64,000 nt of DNA, from contig NC_083622.1 in NCBI RefSeq assembly GCF_963584025.1, positions 23,603,481-23,667,480 of the forward strand. The letters are read 5' to 3'. Shown one piece after another: positions 1-14,061 of the stretch. Under the pieces are notes generated by a model. It saw nothing but the letters and a program-made list of their open reading frames with translations. It had not been told where the DNA came from and ran no database searches. A program made the position numbers and the translations under genes. Every line of letters begins with the position of its first letter. The first letter of the stretch is position 1. The DNA is from Labrus mixtus. Its lineage: Eukaryota > Chordata > Actinopteri > Labriformes > Labridae.

Positions 1-2580
<2,580 letters not shown>

Positions 2581-2582
2581 TT

Positions 2583-2800
2583 TGTGTGTGTGTGTGTGTG
2601 TGTCTGTCAATGTCTGTGTGTGTGTGTGTGTGTGTCTGTCTGTGTGTGTGTGTGTGTGTCTGTATTTCTGTCTATGTCTCTGTGTGTCTGTGTGTCTGTC
2701 CGTCTGTCTGTCTGTCTATGTCTGTGTGTGTGTGTGTGTGTCTGTATTTCTGTCTATGTCTCTGTGTGTCTGTGTGTCTGTCCGTCTGTCTGTCTGTCTA

Positions 2801-2876
<76 letters not shown>

Positions 2877-2880
2877 TGAG
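2583..2880. repeat. compound (GT)n/(GTCT)n microsatellite containing an 82-bp tandem duplication
   Basis: GT runs alternate with TGTC/TCTG variants. An 82-bp block beginning TGTATTTCTG at 2661 is repeated from 2743, and a pure GT tract follows to about 2875. The second copy has the same irregular spelling (CTATGTCTCTG, TGTCCGTCTG), so this is a segmental tandem duplication and not independent slippage. Confidence 0.9.
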
Positions 2881-4437
2881 TCTGTGGGGTGTGATCCAGC
2901 AAGATTAATTGCTGTTAAGTGTGTCTCTCATAAGTGATGTTGTGCCTGAAGAGCAAAGCAGAGACGATTACAGCTCAGACTCATATATCAACCCCCACAG
3001 ACCCGTGACTGATGACCACTCAGAGAAAATGTTTGAAAGAGGACAATTAAAATATGGGGGAAGCTGAGGATCACTGTAGGAACACCAGGCTGTAGCCCCA
3101 GAAACTCTATGTGTGTGTGTGTGTTGTTCTTTTCCCCACATGTGCTGTGGGGCCTGCAGGTGAATAGTTGTCACCAAGCTTAAATGAATCACTGGCCATT
3201 GTTTATGAATGATGCATGACTGTGATGAATACCCGTGCACGTTCCAATATAGACCGTTTCTACCAGACTTTCAAGAATTAGAAATTAGTAGACTAAAAGT
3301 TATTCGCTTCACGGTAAAATGTCTGACCTAACAATCACTTGCATATACACTTGTGTCCTGTGAACTACATTGTAGATATGCCACAGGCTTTGTTTTCTTA
3401 TCAGTATTACCATTATACCTTAAATATATCCTGTAAGGGTTGTTTCATACTCAGCATAGTAATATTGAGCCTAGAAAACGTTAGAAGAAAAAGGATATGT
3501 GTTCATTTTGAACTGGGAGTCAAAGATTTTTATAGTGTTTTATGTAAAAAACAAAACAAAAAAACAAAGAAAACTCTCAAACCCACAGTACATTTTGCCC
3601 ACATAGCTCCACCTTTTTTTTGACTGATTGCTTCAGAAATCTCCAACCGTGGCTTCCCCATCCTAACCTGATTCTGTGTTTCCCCCCCTGAAGCTCCTCA
3701 GATTGATAATAAATGATTACAGGACACAATGTTTTCTCATAACTAGATTTATTGAAGGCCGAGTAAAACAGATAGCCTATGGCCACAATTTTAATCTGTG
3801 GATGTCATTAGAAGTGGGGGAGGATGTGTTAGAATTGGAATTAAGATTTAATAATGGTTATATGAATATTGTGTCCTATGAATTTTTTACTTAAAATATA
3901 ATGTTTCGTCTCATTTGTTTGAATTACTCAGATGTATTAAGAAATGAAGACGCTGGTCTGTGATTTTTCAAGTATTTCTCAAAGGAGCTAAATATTGACG
4001 CTATGCCAAAGCTCTTTGGTGTAAACTCCTGGTTAGTCTAAAACAGGTCACATGACAAAAAAATAATTAAAAGCATTTCATGAGAGTGATCCTGTCATGT
4101 CAGTTCATGAATTGCTTATTCACACGCACCACTGTTCTTTGAGTCTGTATAAATGTTTCCAGAGTTTCATGTCCATACAGCTAAGACTTTGACAGCTTTG
4201 TCCAAAAGAGAATGATCACTTCGATCACAGCAACATTTTTTTGCCCCCTCCAGTCAATGGTTTATGAAATACTGCACACCCCAAGTGCAAAGTCTGAGCT
4301 TCCAGCTCTGATATCGCAGAGTGACAGAAGAATCAATAAGATGAAGAATGGACAATAACACCAAGGCTAAGGTTTCTGAGATGGATGGATCAGGTGTTCC
4401 TCCCTCTCATCTATCATCAAATATCAGGGGGAGGAAT
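2881..4437. other. intergenic, no gene recognised
   Basis: A short GT run lies at about 3110-3124. I see no gene, RNA or named repeat in the rest. Confidence 0.45.

Positions 4438-4469
<32 letters not shown>
4438..4469 (+). repeat. poly-G tract of 32 bases followed by TGTGG repeats
   Basis: Thirty-two consecutive G residues are followed by a G-rich stretch (TGTGG repeats, GGGG, GGG) to about 4502. The G runs could fold as G-quadruplexes. A run this long is also prone to assembly error, so its exact length is uncertain. Confidence 0.9.
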
Positions 4470-4471
<2 letters not shown>

Positions 4472-4502
4472 GTGGTGTGGTGTGGTGTGGAGGGGTGGGT
4501 GG

Positions 4503-6129
4503 TATTGTTACCATAATCATAACAATAGATTCTAATAGTCTTATGTAACAGTAAAATGTCATTGCCTCCATATTTTGTATCTTAATAAATGTACAGAGAA
4601 ATAAATCACAACATTTGAAGAGGTATTTCATAGGCTAGGACAAAAGTTGTTTGAGTGTATTTCATGTCAGATCCTCATTGCACATGTGTATATTGAAGTT
4701 TATTTATGTAATAACACCACAATCTTAATTAACCCAAATACATGAGCAAACATTTGTTGTGGATTTGGGGTAAATCATATAGTAATGTTAGATGTATTTG
4801 TGTTGGCTTTTTAGGATTTTCATATTACTGTAATTCAGCATACTCACAACATGTATTCCTTGTTGTTGCAGAACCACTGATGTCCAGTAGATGGCAGCCT
4901 TGTTAGTGGGAAACAGTTTTTTTTTTGTGCTTCCAGTGCTGGTGTTTACAGTGGTTCATTAATGAGCTGCTTCAATGATTTATCAATTCATTTCATTTAC
5001 AGCAGTATCACTGTAAACGTCATAATGTGTGTATTGGTTCTACACATAATCATAAAAAGATACTGCACAGAGAATATTGGACACAATAAAAAATCACTAA
5101 CCACTAAATCTTCTGCCAATTTCATGACACAAAGAACCAACATTTTTTTCTATGGCATTCTTTATGATTTTTTTCTTTTAAACTGCAGAATATGCACAGA
5201 TCAAGTCATTAAGACTTCATTAAGATTTTACAGTTTTGTGGTTGCTTAAGGACACATAGGAAAACACAAAGGAAATAACACCAAGACATAAGGCTCCTGT
5301 TGCTCTAAAATAAGTCATGCAGGACAAGAGTCCTGGTTGTAAAGGACTGTCGTTGACTCTCTGTATTTGTCATGGACAAAATCTTAGGAAGAGGGTTTGA
5401 TAGTTTTTCTTTGTTGATTTGACGTGATCACAAATCCAACCATCTTGGTCTATATGTAATGGAACATGCAGGTTGTGATGTTGAGTTGAGTTGAGAGAAA
5501 AGGGCATGACTAAGACGCCTAGACCTATTTCCAAAATATACAGAAATAAAGGAAAAGCTTTGCTCAAAGTCATATCCTATGTTATAAAGTGAATGGAAAT
5601 ACATTTTCTGTCATGGATTATGTCATGTTTATTGATTATTTTATTGTAACAAAGTCTGCTGCTGGCTTACAGTTTAATAATCTACCTAAATTAACTTAGT
5701 TAGAAGTTAGAGTGATATGCTTATAGGTATCATATTGATTTGATCACAACATGTATGCATTAAGTGAACCTTTTGCTCATAATTTTATATTTATTGTTTG
5801 CAGGTGGGATTTGCATTTGTGACCAAAATGTGAGCCCAACACCTTCCTCTAACAGAGATATACACAGAGTATAAGTGTGGCATGCCATTAGTATAAATGT
5901 TCTTTTGTTTCTTTGCTCTATGATTAATAATCTCTCCAGACCCCACTCCCACCCTCCCCACCGGCTCCCTTTCTTTCTCTCTAATGAGCTGTGGTTTGTT
6001 ATCAGTCATTACGGGAAGCCTGATTATCCCACTGGCATGCTGTACACGCTCAGAGAACTTCCTGAAGGTGACCTTTTCACGTCGCCATAGAAACCGCCTC
6101 TCTCCGCTCCGAGATGCTTAGCTTATACA

Positions 6130-6130
<1 letters not shown>
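4503..6130. other. intergenic, no gene recognised
   Basis: AT-rich sequence with short open frames only. No domain, tRNA or named transposon was recognised. Confidence 0.45.
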
Positions 6131-6187
<57 letters not shown>

Positions 6188-6218
6188 GAGAGAGAGAGAA
6201 AAGAGAGAGGGAGAGATG
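6131..6218. repeat. (GA)n microsatellite
   Basis: A GA/CT dinucleotide tract of about 85 bp, with small interruptions (GGTAGAG, GAAAAGAG) near its right end. Confidence 0.95.
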
Positions 6219-7396
6219 ACAGAACATTTTCTTCCAAACAAAAGTCTATTAGTATGCTGCGATGTGATAGCACGTGCACATGTCATTTTATAATGTGACA
6301 GCCCAGATTATATTGTTAGCCAATAATATATTGGAGATGAACTCACCTATGATTAAACCCAGGGCATTCTAATGTCACAATTTCTCATTCTTTATTGTAT
6401 TTCATTTATCTTCAGAACAGGATTTTTAAAGGTCCATTACTTGCTTTGGCCTGAGAGTATTTCTCACAAACACACTCAATACTGTGAGTTCATTCAAACC
6501 TTTTTTGTTATATTGTGAAAAGAATTTGGCCCAAAGAAAAAACACAAATAAGTGTTTAAAAGTCAAACATTGCATGTCTGTGTTCACACTACTTTGTGTG
6601 TTTGAATTTTTTCCATAATTATTTCAAGCTGTTTTAGTTCTTGGCTATTTAAAAACATACATGTTGGAACCTCTCCAGAAATACTAATACACAAGAATTG
6701 AAAGATATTTAAAAGCTCATGTATCAAATACACTGATTCTGATCTACACCAGTAAGTTGAAAGATGTATCATAGTTAAAAAAAGACTATTGTTATCACTT
6801 ATGTGCTGTTAAGGACTGATAGTGTGTCTATCGTTGTTGTACTTACTAATCTTGTACAATTCAGTATCATGTGGAGGGGGCCAAACACACAAATCTGACA
6901 AAAGAAAGTAATGCTCCGTGTATGGATTCCATATCCTTAGTCAACTATATTCTGCAGTTCATAGCTAATGAAATAAGTTGTGTCTTTCTAGTAAAAACAG
7001 ATAGTGAAATGCATTTTCATTAAACACTAACCAATAGCAGTTACATATTTCAAAGAAAACTCAACCACCAACATTAAACATAAATACATTGTAAACCATT
7101 GTAGTTTGTAAATTCCACCCAATGTAATACATGTTACACCTAAATATACAAAGATAAGTCATGAATGATTTGTGATTTTGATTTAATTTCAGTGGTGAAT
7201 TAAGCAACGTTAGTAATATGAAATTAAAAACCCAGATGCTGCGTCATAATAAATGTAATGAACAAAAAAGCCTAAACAAAATCTGAGTCTTTTAGATTTC
7301 CAATTTTCTGGGGAAATCATTTTCCAAAAGAAAAATGAGAAAGCCTAACTAAAGAGGAAAAGAACATCCACACAGGGAACAAAAGTTAAAAAGAAA
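6219..7396. other. intergenic, no gene recognised
   Basis: AT-rich sequence. No protein, RNA or repeat family was recognised. Confidence 0.45.
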
Positions 7397-7465
7397 TGGA
7401 CACTCAGACTAAATACACACAGGGTAATCAGACACAGGTGAGACTAACAAGGCATAGGTGTAAAC
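7397..7465 (-). mobile_element. decayed fragment related to the 52.4-kb LTR-like element
   Basis: Read on the minus strand, this stretch aligns with the internal part of the element at 52440-52963. Shared words include CACCTGTG, TTAGTCTCACCTGTGT, GATTACCC and TATTTAGTCT, in the same order and spacing. Identity is roughly 80-90 percent by eye over about 60 bp. I see no termini or target duplication, so it is an older, truncated copy of the family. Confidence 0.6.
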
Positions 7466-8689
7466 ATTAAGGGCAGGGCACACAAAGTCAGGAAGTACAG
7501 CAAAGCAACAGGAAAGTGACAAAAGATTTCTTACTGTTAATGAGATCTGAACAACCACTAATAAATACAATACATAACTAAAGAGGAATACTTGATAACA
7601 GCTGTACACATCAACATAACCTAATGGTGAAGCACACCCAAACGAACCAAAAGATTTTCATTGTAGTTAAATGACTAAACCTCTCCTCATATGTGTTAAG
7701 CATAGAGGACCGCTGCATCTCCCCTGAGACATAACAACCTTTCTTCAGCTTAGAGATATACTTAAGATCATCGTCATGGAGACAGCTCCTCAAACCTCTC
7801 CATGTCTCTGTGCTGCCTCTGGTTCAACACAGCTTATGTTTCTGTATCGTGACATATTACCTGCTAACAGAGACATATCCAATATTCATTCCAAGCTGTA
7901 CACCTTGAGTTTCCTGCCTCAGATCACCTGTTTTTTTTCACAGCTTACTCAAAGTCTGCTCCTTGACCACTTCAAGGACCACTTGACGTCTAAGTTGTTT
8001 TGGTAATACATCAATAACGCGTTATTAGTCTCTCTCTTAAAAGCCGTTTAAAATCTGGAAATGAGACGGACTGAAATGAAAGTCTCTACATGACCTCCAA
8101 AAGCATGAACATCAGCGATTTTACAGTTATCTTTTAATTCATGACTGCTACTGGGTGTGATGGGGGATGACAACACCTCCTTCCCATTGGTGGTCTTTTT
8201 AAGATGTAAGATTTTTTTCTTCCTCTCTTTCATTGCCAGCTCTGACCTGAACAAGTAGTGCACTCTTGCACAGCCCCAACACCCCCCCCCCCTCCCCAAG
8301 CATCCACCTGTAGGCTCTGACTAGGAGGGCTTTAAGATATCATATCATCACTGACTGAACTTTGATTTGTTTTGTACAGAGGGATTTTAATCTGTAATCT
8401 AACAGTCAGCCTGATCAGTGACTGTGAAAAACTTTAACATATGGAAGTTAAAGGTTTTTCCTATTTTGATGTATCAACTCTAACTGAATAAATCATTAAA
8501 TACAGCTCAATAGTAGACTCTTTCTTTATCGAACAGGGCCATGTGAGTCATGATTCGGCTTGCCTCTGTAGGTAATTCCTTCCTCTAAGGAGCGTTACAG
8601 GGTGACTAACACTTCCACAGTGTACGTAAGTGACAACACTAAAAATAGAGCGAACTGGAATGTGACTGGAACTCTGCAAACGGTGTGTG
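7466..8689. other. intergenic, no gene recognised
   Basis: No conserved coding or RNA signal was seen. A C-rich run lies at about 8281-8296. Confidence 0.45.
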
Positions 8690-8700
8690 CATCTATCTAA

Positions 8701-8736
<36 letters not shown>

Positions 8737-8773
8737 TATATCTATCTATCCATCCATCTATCTATCTATATCT
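8690..8773. repeat. (ATCT)n tetranucleotide microsatellite
   Basis: About eleven uninterrupted ATCT units are followed by imperfect units (CATC, TATATC). Confidence 0.93.
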
Positions 8774-8928
8774 CATTCATCCATTAATACATGTAAACAT
8801 GACTTTAGAGTCTTAAATGGATGTCTTCAGATACCCCTCCAATTCTTACATTCGCCATTGAATCATACTATATTGTCATGGAAGTTACGCCTGCGCAGTA
8901 GGACGTTTGAAAATCTGAATCCTCGATG

Positions 8929-8931
<3 letters not shown>

Positions 8932-8973
<42 letters not shown>

Positions 8974-8991
8974 CGAGAGAGAGAGCGAGCG

Positions 8992-9033
<42 letters not shown>

Positions 9034-9039
9034 TGAGAT

Positions 9040-9070
<31 letters not shown>

Positions 9071-9128
9071 GAGAGAGAGTGAGATAGAGAGAGAGAGCGA
9101 GCGAGAGAGAGCGAGAGAGAGAGCGAGC

Positions 9129-9161
<33 letters not shown>

Positions 9162-9280
9162 TGAGATAGAGAGAGAGAGAGAGCGAGAGAGAGCGAGAGA
9201 GAGAGAGAGAGAGAGAGATTGAGAGAGAGAGAGAGAGAGAGAGATAGATAGATAGAGAGAGAGAGATAGCGAGAGAGAGC

Positions 9281-9326
<46 letters not shown>
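8932..9326. repeat. long imperfect GA-rich tract, about 395 bp
   Basis: GA units are interspersed with GCGA, GATA and GTGA variants across almost 400 bp. It directly precedes the putative 5' noncoding exon of nrsn1. The 185-codon minus-strand Ser/Leu frame crossing it is a period-2 artefact. Confidence 0.93.
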
Positions 9327-9329
<3 letters not shown>

Positions 9330-9399
9330 GACCGTAGAGTGATGGGACCCGGCTGAGGGAACAGCAGCGAGTGATCACTCTCCGAGCTGGTAATGACAG
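9327..9399 (+). other. nrsn1: candidate 5' noncoding exon of nrsn1
   Basis: Unique, GC-richer sequence follows the GA tract and ends in GACAG followed by GTAAATG, a plausible splice donor. The next good acceptor with a matching context is CACACAG at 12441-12447, 17 nt upstream of the nrsn1 start codon. A CpG-containing stretch with TGCGCA lies at about 8890-8905, before the GA tract, and could be part of the promoter. The transcription start and the exon's left edge are not determined. This is inference from a donor site and position only. Confidence 0.35.
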
Positions 9400-12300
9400 G
9401 TAAATGACGATTTTAATCACATTTGCGAATAATTCTGCTACTATTGAAGCTCAGAGGAAAGATGGGTTGTTTGTTTTTGTGCAAAAACAAATCGGGAAAT
9501 CGTATACTCTGCTTATGTTCCTTCAACGGGGTCATCCTTGCACGCGATATCATCTTGCACATCTGGAATTAGCGTTCATGCAGGGAAATGAAATGTCGAA
9601 AAAAAATGTTAGCTCAAACTTTGTGATGCAGCCTTGTTCCTAATTTATTCCGCTTCAATGTTAATTATAAGCATGCAGGGCGTTGGTATCTTAATCCAAT
9701 GAGACATAACTTTCACCTTCAGCTTGTACATGCAGGAGTATTTTATTGATTTAGAGAAATAACATTTCAAGGTGGGTAGGACGTCAAATTACCTGGTAAA
9801 ATCGAAATGTTGTCATGTAAAGCCTGCATTTCTGCGATGAAAATAAAGCGTTCTATGTGTGTCTATGTGAGTCTCATGGGGGGTTGGGAGGACGGATGGA
9901 TGAGGTCTGTTATCAGACTGGCGTCACACATTACGTCTGTGTGTTTTCCTGCTGGGGCTGAGGGCTGGATGTAATAATGGCGCTCAGCACCATGGACAGC
10001 TATCGGCTCTGAAAGGACATGTTAGGGGGCAACCTTAACACAGCTCATCCTTTCATAACTTTAATTTGATAGTGATAGAGATTCTAATTTCATTTTTTTA
10101 ACCGTGTGTGATTTATGTGTTGATAGATCGACATCTTGGAAGATTTAGTTTTATTTCTCTAGTATGAAAAAAAAAGGAAAGAAATGCGAGAAGATGCATA
10201 TGAATGGGGATGTCTCTGACCTTTTAAGAGTCAGTGTGTACATCTACAAGCTTTTAGCTGATTTGACCCCTCTTTTTCATTTTGTATTTATTTCAATGGT
10301 ATTGGTTTAAATTACAGAGGCCTATGTCAGACATAAAATGTAGGGAGGTTTTTTTTTATATTTATGGCCATTTACGTGTGTGTGTCTGTTTCTGTATGTG
10401 TTGATGTTTCTATAGACCACATAAGGACAAGGACAACTCTTATGAGGCAAATACACGTATATTAAAACCATTCGTTTCATAATGAAACAACACATTTTTG
10501 GAAATAATTGCCCCTTTTTGAAAATAGGCCTCAATGGAACCTCTCTATCTTGGGAAGTAATTGTGGGTTATCATCAAGGGTCTCTCTTTCTCTTTTTTTA
10601 ATTGAAGCTTTCTTGAATAAGATGCAGATTTGGATACAGACAGACTTAATAACATCTGGGCAGAGGCAGATGTTCATGAGACTCCTCAGCAGGAAGAAAT
10701 TAAGCTGTAATATGATTAACATGAGGAACAGTGTGTCTCTTCTGAATGCTGCATTTCACCCATGAAATTCATGTCATGTTATCGGACTGAAACACTGATA
10801 TTTCCAGTACATTGTGTGAAGTTAATTTCTAGGAACATGACCTTCTCCGTCTCCTGTATTTGTTTATGGACAACAACATATAATCTGAACAACTATAAGG
10901 ATAGCCAGATAACAAACTCAGTGGATTTAGACTAGAATGGAAACAGGAAAGTGTTGTCCTGCGGTTTTTTAAATGATCTTATGAAAAGATTGTCATTCTT
11001 AAAACCCTTATCCTAGTGATGTGCGGGTTGACATTTGAGCAATTCGATGACAGAGGTCCACCCTTAGTCAAAGGTCAAAGGATAGAGGGTGTCACATGTA
11101 ATTTATCCTCCTCCACAGGTGAGTTGTGACTTGTGATTTGGAGTTATACAAACTTAATTTGACTATAGCATCAGAAGAAACAACTGAATGTGTCGTGACA
11201 GCTGTCAACAATAGAAAAGCAGAAATTACCAAGACATGATCATGTTTTTTTTTTGTTTAATACATAATTAAGTGCCTTACCCTGTTAAAGTAAAGCCATT
11301 CATTTGGCAGTTGTGCTGGATATTAAATGTGGTGAGTCACGCTAGTAACCAACCCTGCTTCTTCGTAAAGGGAAGTTTATTGGTCCATTTTTATGATACA
11401 TGTCATGACAGCATATGTCGCTGTGTATGGACTTTGACTTTATATATTTGTGTTACAGATTATTATTCACTTACTTACTCTTATGGATTTTACAAAGAAC
11501 ATTTCTAACACCAGAATCAACATTTTGTTCCCACTTGTGTCCCCAGTCTGTTACTGTTGTTGTGCTTCAGACGCAGCAGTTGGGATTTGGTGTGAGTGTG
11601 TTTGTACAGAGGCACTGAGCTGTGAAATGTTTTCTGGATCTCAAAAGGAAACTTAGAGGATTGATAATGTGTGAAAAAAGTGTTATTTCCTGGAGCAAAT
11701 GTTTCCTATTCTTTTAATGTTATTCGTTCTTATTATGCAAGGGTATCTTTTATAGCAACACTAAAGTAATATAAAACACATGATATAACGTACAATGTGT
11801 GCACAGCTGTTACAGAGCAGCTTGTTACATTCACCCAATGAGCCTTATTTTCATTTTTGTCACATTTCTTTTGGATAAATACTTTCTATAGAATGTTACT
11901 GATCCTTAAAAACATGTTTATTTCTACAGATTCAACAAATCAAAACTTGATTTACATTTTGAAAATGATTTGGCATTTGCAAACCTTATTATCCTACCTT
12001 CAAAACAAAAACACACCTACATTTTTACACAGTGTGTCTTTGATTTATATCGAACAACATACTGCAAATATTCTGCTTTATTTTGATGCAAGGCAAAAGG
12101 AAACAAATCTGATGTTGTGATTTGTACATGCAAAATGGGGAAAATATATATGTCAGCACTCCGAGTATGCAGCTGATATAAAAGTGAATCCAAGGAGGAG
12201 GACAGATATAATATTTCACAGTTTATTTAATAACGGCAGACAGAGAGAGTATGCATCATTAATCTCAATGTACTGAGGCAACCATGCCTTCAGTGTGATG

Positions 12301-12447
12301 TTACATAACTCCCTGGCTCTGTGTGTGAGGGTACATGCTCGTGCATATGAATGTATAAGTGTACGGCAAAGTGTATAGGTGGTTTCTCACAACAACTGAC
12401 TGGTCATGCATTCATGCATACATAATTGTATTTGTGCACTCACACAG
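9400..12447 (+). other. putative first intron or upstream region of nrsn1
   Basis: I see no protein-coding exon here. The acceptor CACACAG closes it at 12447. If the 9.3-kb exon is not real, this is simply upstream flank. Confidence 0.4.
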
Positions 12448-12464
12448 GTAGACAGATGTGAAGG

Positions 12465-12563
12465 ATGACTTCCTGCTCAGAGATCTGTGGGTCGGACTAC
12501 GGTGAGCAAGCTCAAGCCAGCGGGAACTGCCAGCAGTATGGAGTCCGCTCCTACCTTCACCAG
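12465..12563 (+). CDS. nrsn1: nrsn1 coding exon 1
   Basis: Encodes residues 1-33. The ATG lies 17 nt after an acceptor (CACACAG), so this exon also carries a little 5' UTR. The donor is CACCAG followed by GTACAA; phase 0. Confidence 0.93.
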
Positions 12564-14061
12564 GTACAACACACTCACAAAGGTTACACAAACAAGGACA
12601 TAAACAAGAAAGGCTTCTGGAAGTCATGAACCTTTCCAATCACAAAACACTTTATCTTCACAGTGTCGTTTTGTTATCATCTGATAACGTTTTTTCCTGT
12701 TGACAATTTGATTTCTTGTAGGTTTTACTTTCCATTTTTAATGCATGATATGTCTCTGAATCTCCAAACTAGTTTTACGAGGAATGCACAGCTTCCATCT
12801 GGGAACGCGATGAAGATTTTCAGATTCAGAGATCACCGAGTAGGTGGAGCTCTTTACTCTGGAAGGTGAGGTTAACATTCGTCCTGATCAAATAGAACAA
12901 CATCTGACCTGCTGATATCTGGATGTCATTTAGATAGTAGTCATTCTGAAATCATTGATCTGACTTAATGCTGAACTATAATTATCCTCCTGCAGGTCTG
13001 TCTCGTGTTCGGCACTCTGATCTTAGTAGTGGGCCTCATTGTTGTGTTGGTGGGTTACGGCACTCCAACCAGGATCGAAGCATTTGGCGAGGATGATCTC
13101 CTATTTGTTGACAGGTGAGATCAGTTTATACATGTGAGGGACCCAATGGCATTGTATTCAACTTAATCTACAGTACTAGAAAAGATCTGGAGAAACCTGT
13201 ACGTTGAAAACACAAAGCAACACACAGACAACCAAAAATGATACAGAAGAGCTAAAATATGGAATCAGATCTAAAATGATTACTGATGATTAAATGAAGT
13301 CATAAAGAAGATTAAAGGATAAATCTTGATAAGAAAATAAAAGGATGAGTCCAAAGACATAAAGGCTTGGTCTCTTTGATATTTTGTACAGCTTCTTTAA
13401 ACATCATTTTTCATCCAGCCACATTATTGTAAACCATTTCACTGGAGCACACGTGTAAAATGCCATACTTTAGAGAGATTTAATATGTGTATACCTAATT
13501 GTATTAAAAAAATGATTGACTTTATGGGTCAGATTCTATGGTTATGAATGCTAACCCACCCCCCCACCCCATGCAAAAAAAAAGGTATATCAATTCAAAA
13601 CTTACATTTTTCTGCAACAGCCATGCGGTCAGTTTCAACCGTGCACTGGATGTTTGCAAGCTGACCGGCGCCGTGCTGTTCTGTGTGGGAGGCACCTCCA
13701 TGGCAGTGGGTCTCCTGCTGTCTGCCTTTGCTAAAAGTTACTCCAAAGAAGAGCTGTATCTGCAGCAGAAGTTTAAGGAGAGGTTGGCCGATCTGCACAC
13801 GACAGTCGGTAAGCTCTCGATCTTAACTGACTTTTTTTTTTTTACGACACATACTGATAGAAACTCCAGGCTCTAAATAGAGACAGACAAAAAGGACAGA
13901 CAAATGTCTTACTGTTTTGAATGAACATCCCCCATAATGACACTGCTTTTGTCTCAGGTACCCCCATAATGAGGGCGCCAACACCCGGCGAGGGAAAAGT
14001 TCCAGTCACACTTTCAAAAGTGCAGAACATCCAGCCAACGACCACAAAGTCAGAGACCTGA
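12465..14061 (+). CDS. nrsn1: neurensin-1 (five coding exons, 200 aa, complete)
   Basis: The coding exons are 12465-12563, 12773-12865, 12996-13114, 13621-13808 and 13958-14061. All junctions are GT-AG and the phases join without a break: 603 nt, 200 codons plus TGA. The product starts MTSCSEICGS and keeps family signatures: QYGVRSYLHQFYEECTASIW, IEAFGEDDLLFVD, a second hydrophobic segment with AVLFCVGGTSMA, then SYSKEELYLQQKFKERLAD and a tail PVTLSKVQNIQP. Two membrane segments lie at about residues 65-87 and 118-141. Neurensin-1 is known as a small neuronal vesicle membrane protein involved in neurite outgrowth; its molecular activity is not established. Length is close to the mammalian protein. 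The gene faces dcdc2 tail to tail, as in human 6p22, which supports orthology with neurensin-1 over neurensin-2. No defect is visible. Confidence 0.95.
12773..12865 (+). CDS. nrsn1: nrsn1 coding exon 2
   Basis: Encodes 31 residues (34-64) from FYEECTASIW to RWSSLLWK. The acceptor is AACTAG and the donor GTGAGG; phase 0 at both ends. Confidence 0.93.
12996..13114 (+). CDS. nrsn1: nrsn1 coding exon 3 (first membrane segment)
   Basis: Encodes residues 65-103 plus two bases of a split Ser codon. It holds the first hydrophobic helix and the IEAFGEDD motif. The acceptor is CTGCAG and the donor GTGAGA. Confidence 0.93.
13621..13808 (+). CDS. nrsn1: nrsn1 coding exon 4 (second membrane segment)
   Basis: Completes the split Ser codon, then encodes HAVSFNRALD, the second hydrophobic helix and the basic/acidic KFKERLAD stretch. 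The acceptor is CAACAG and the donor GTAAGC; it ends one base into a Gly codon. Confidence 0.93.
13958..14061 (+). CDS. nrsn1: nrsn1 coding exon 5 (C-terminus)
   Basis: Encodes the Pro-rich tail (APTPGEGKVPVTLSKV...) and TGA at 14059-14061. The acceptor is TCTCAG. Reading phase is maintained from exon 4. Confidence 0.93.

Noticed and set aside
8863..9420. 185-codon Ser/Leu frame, the second longest in the window
   Set aside because: Entirely due to the GA/CT tract.
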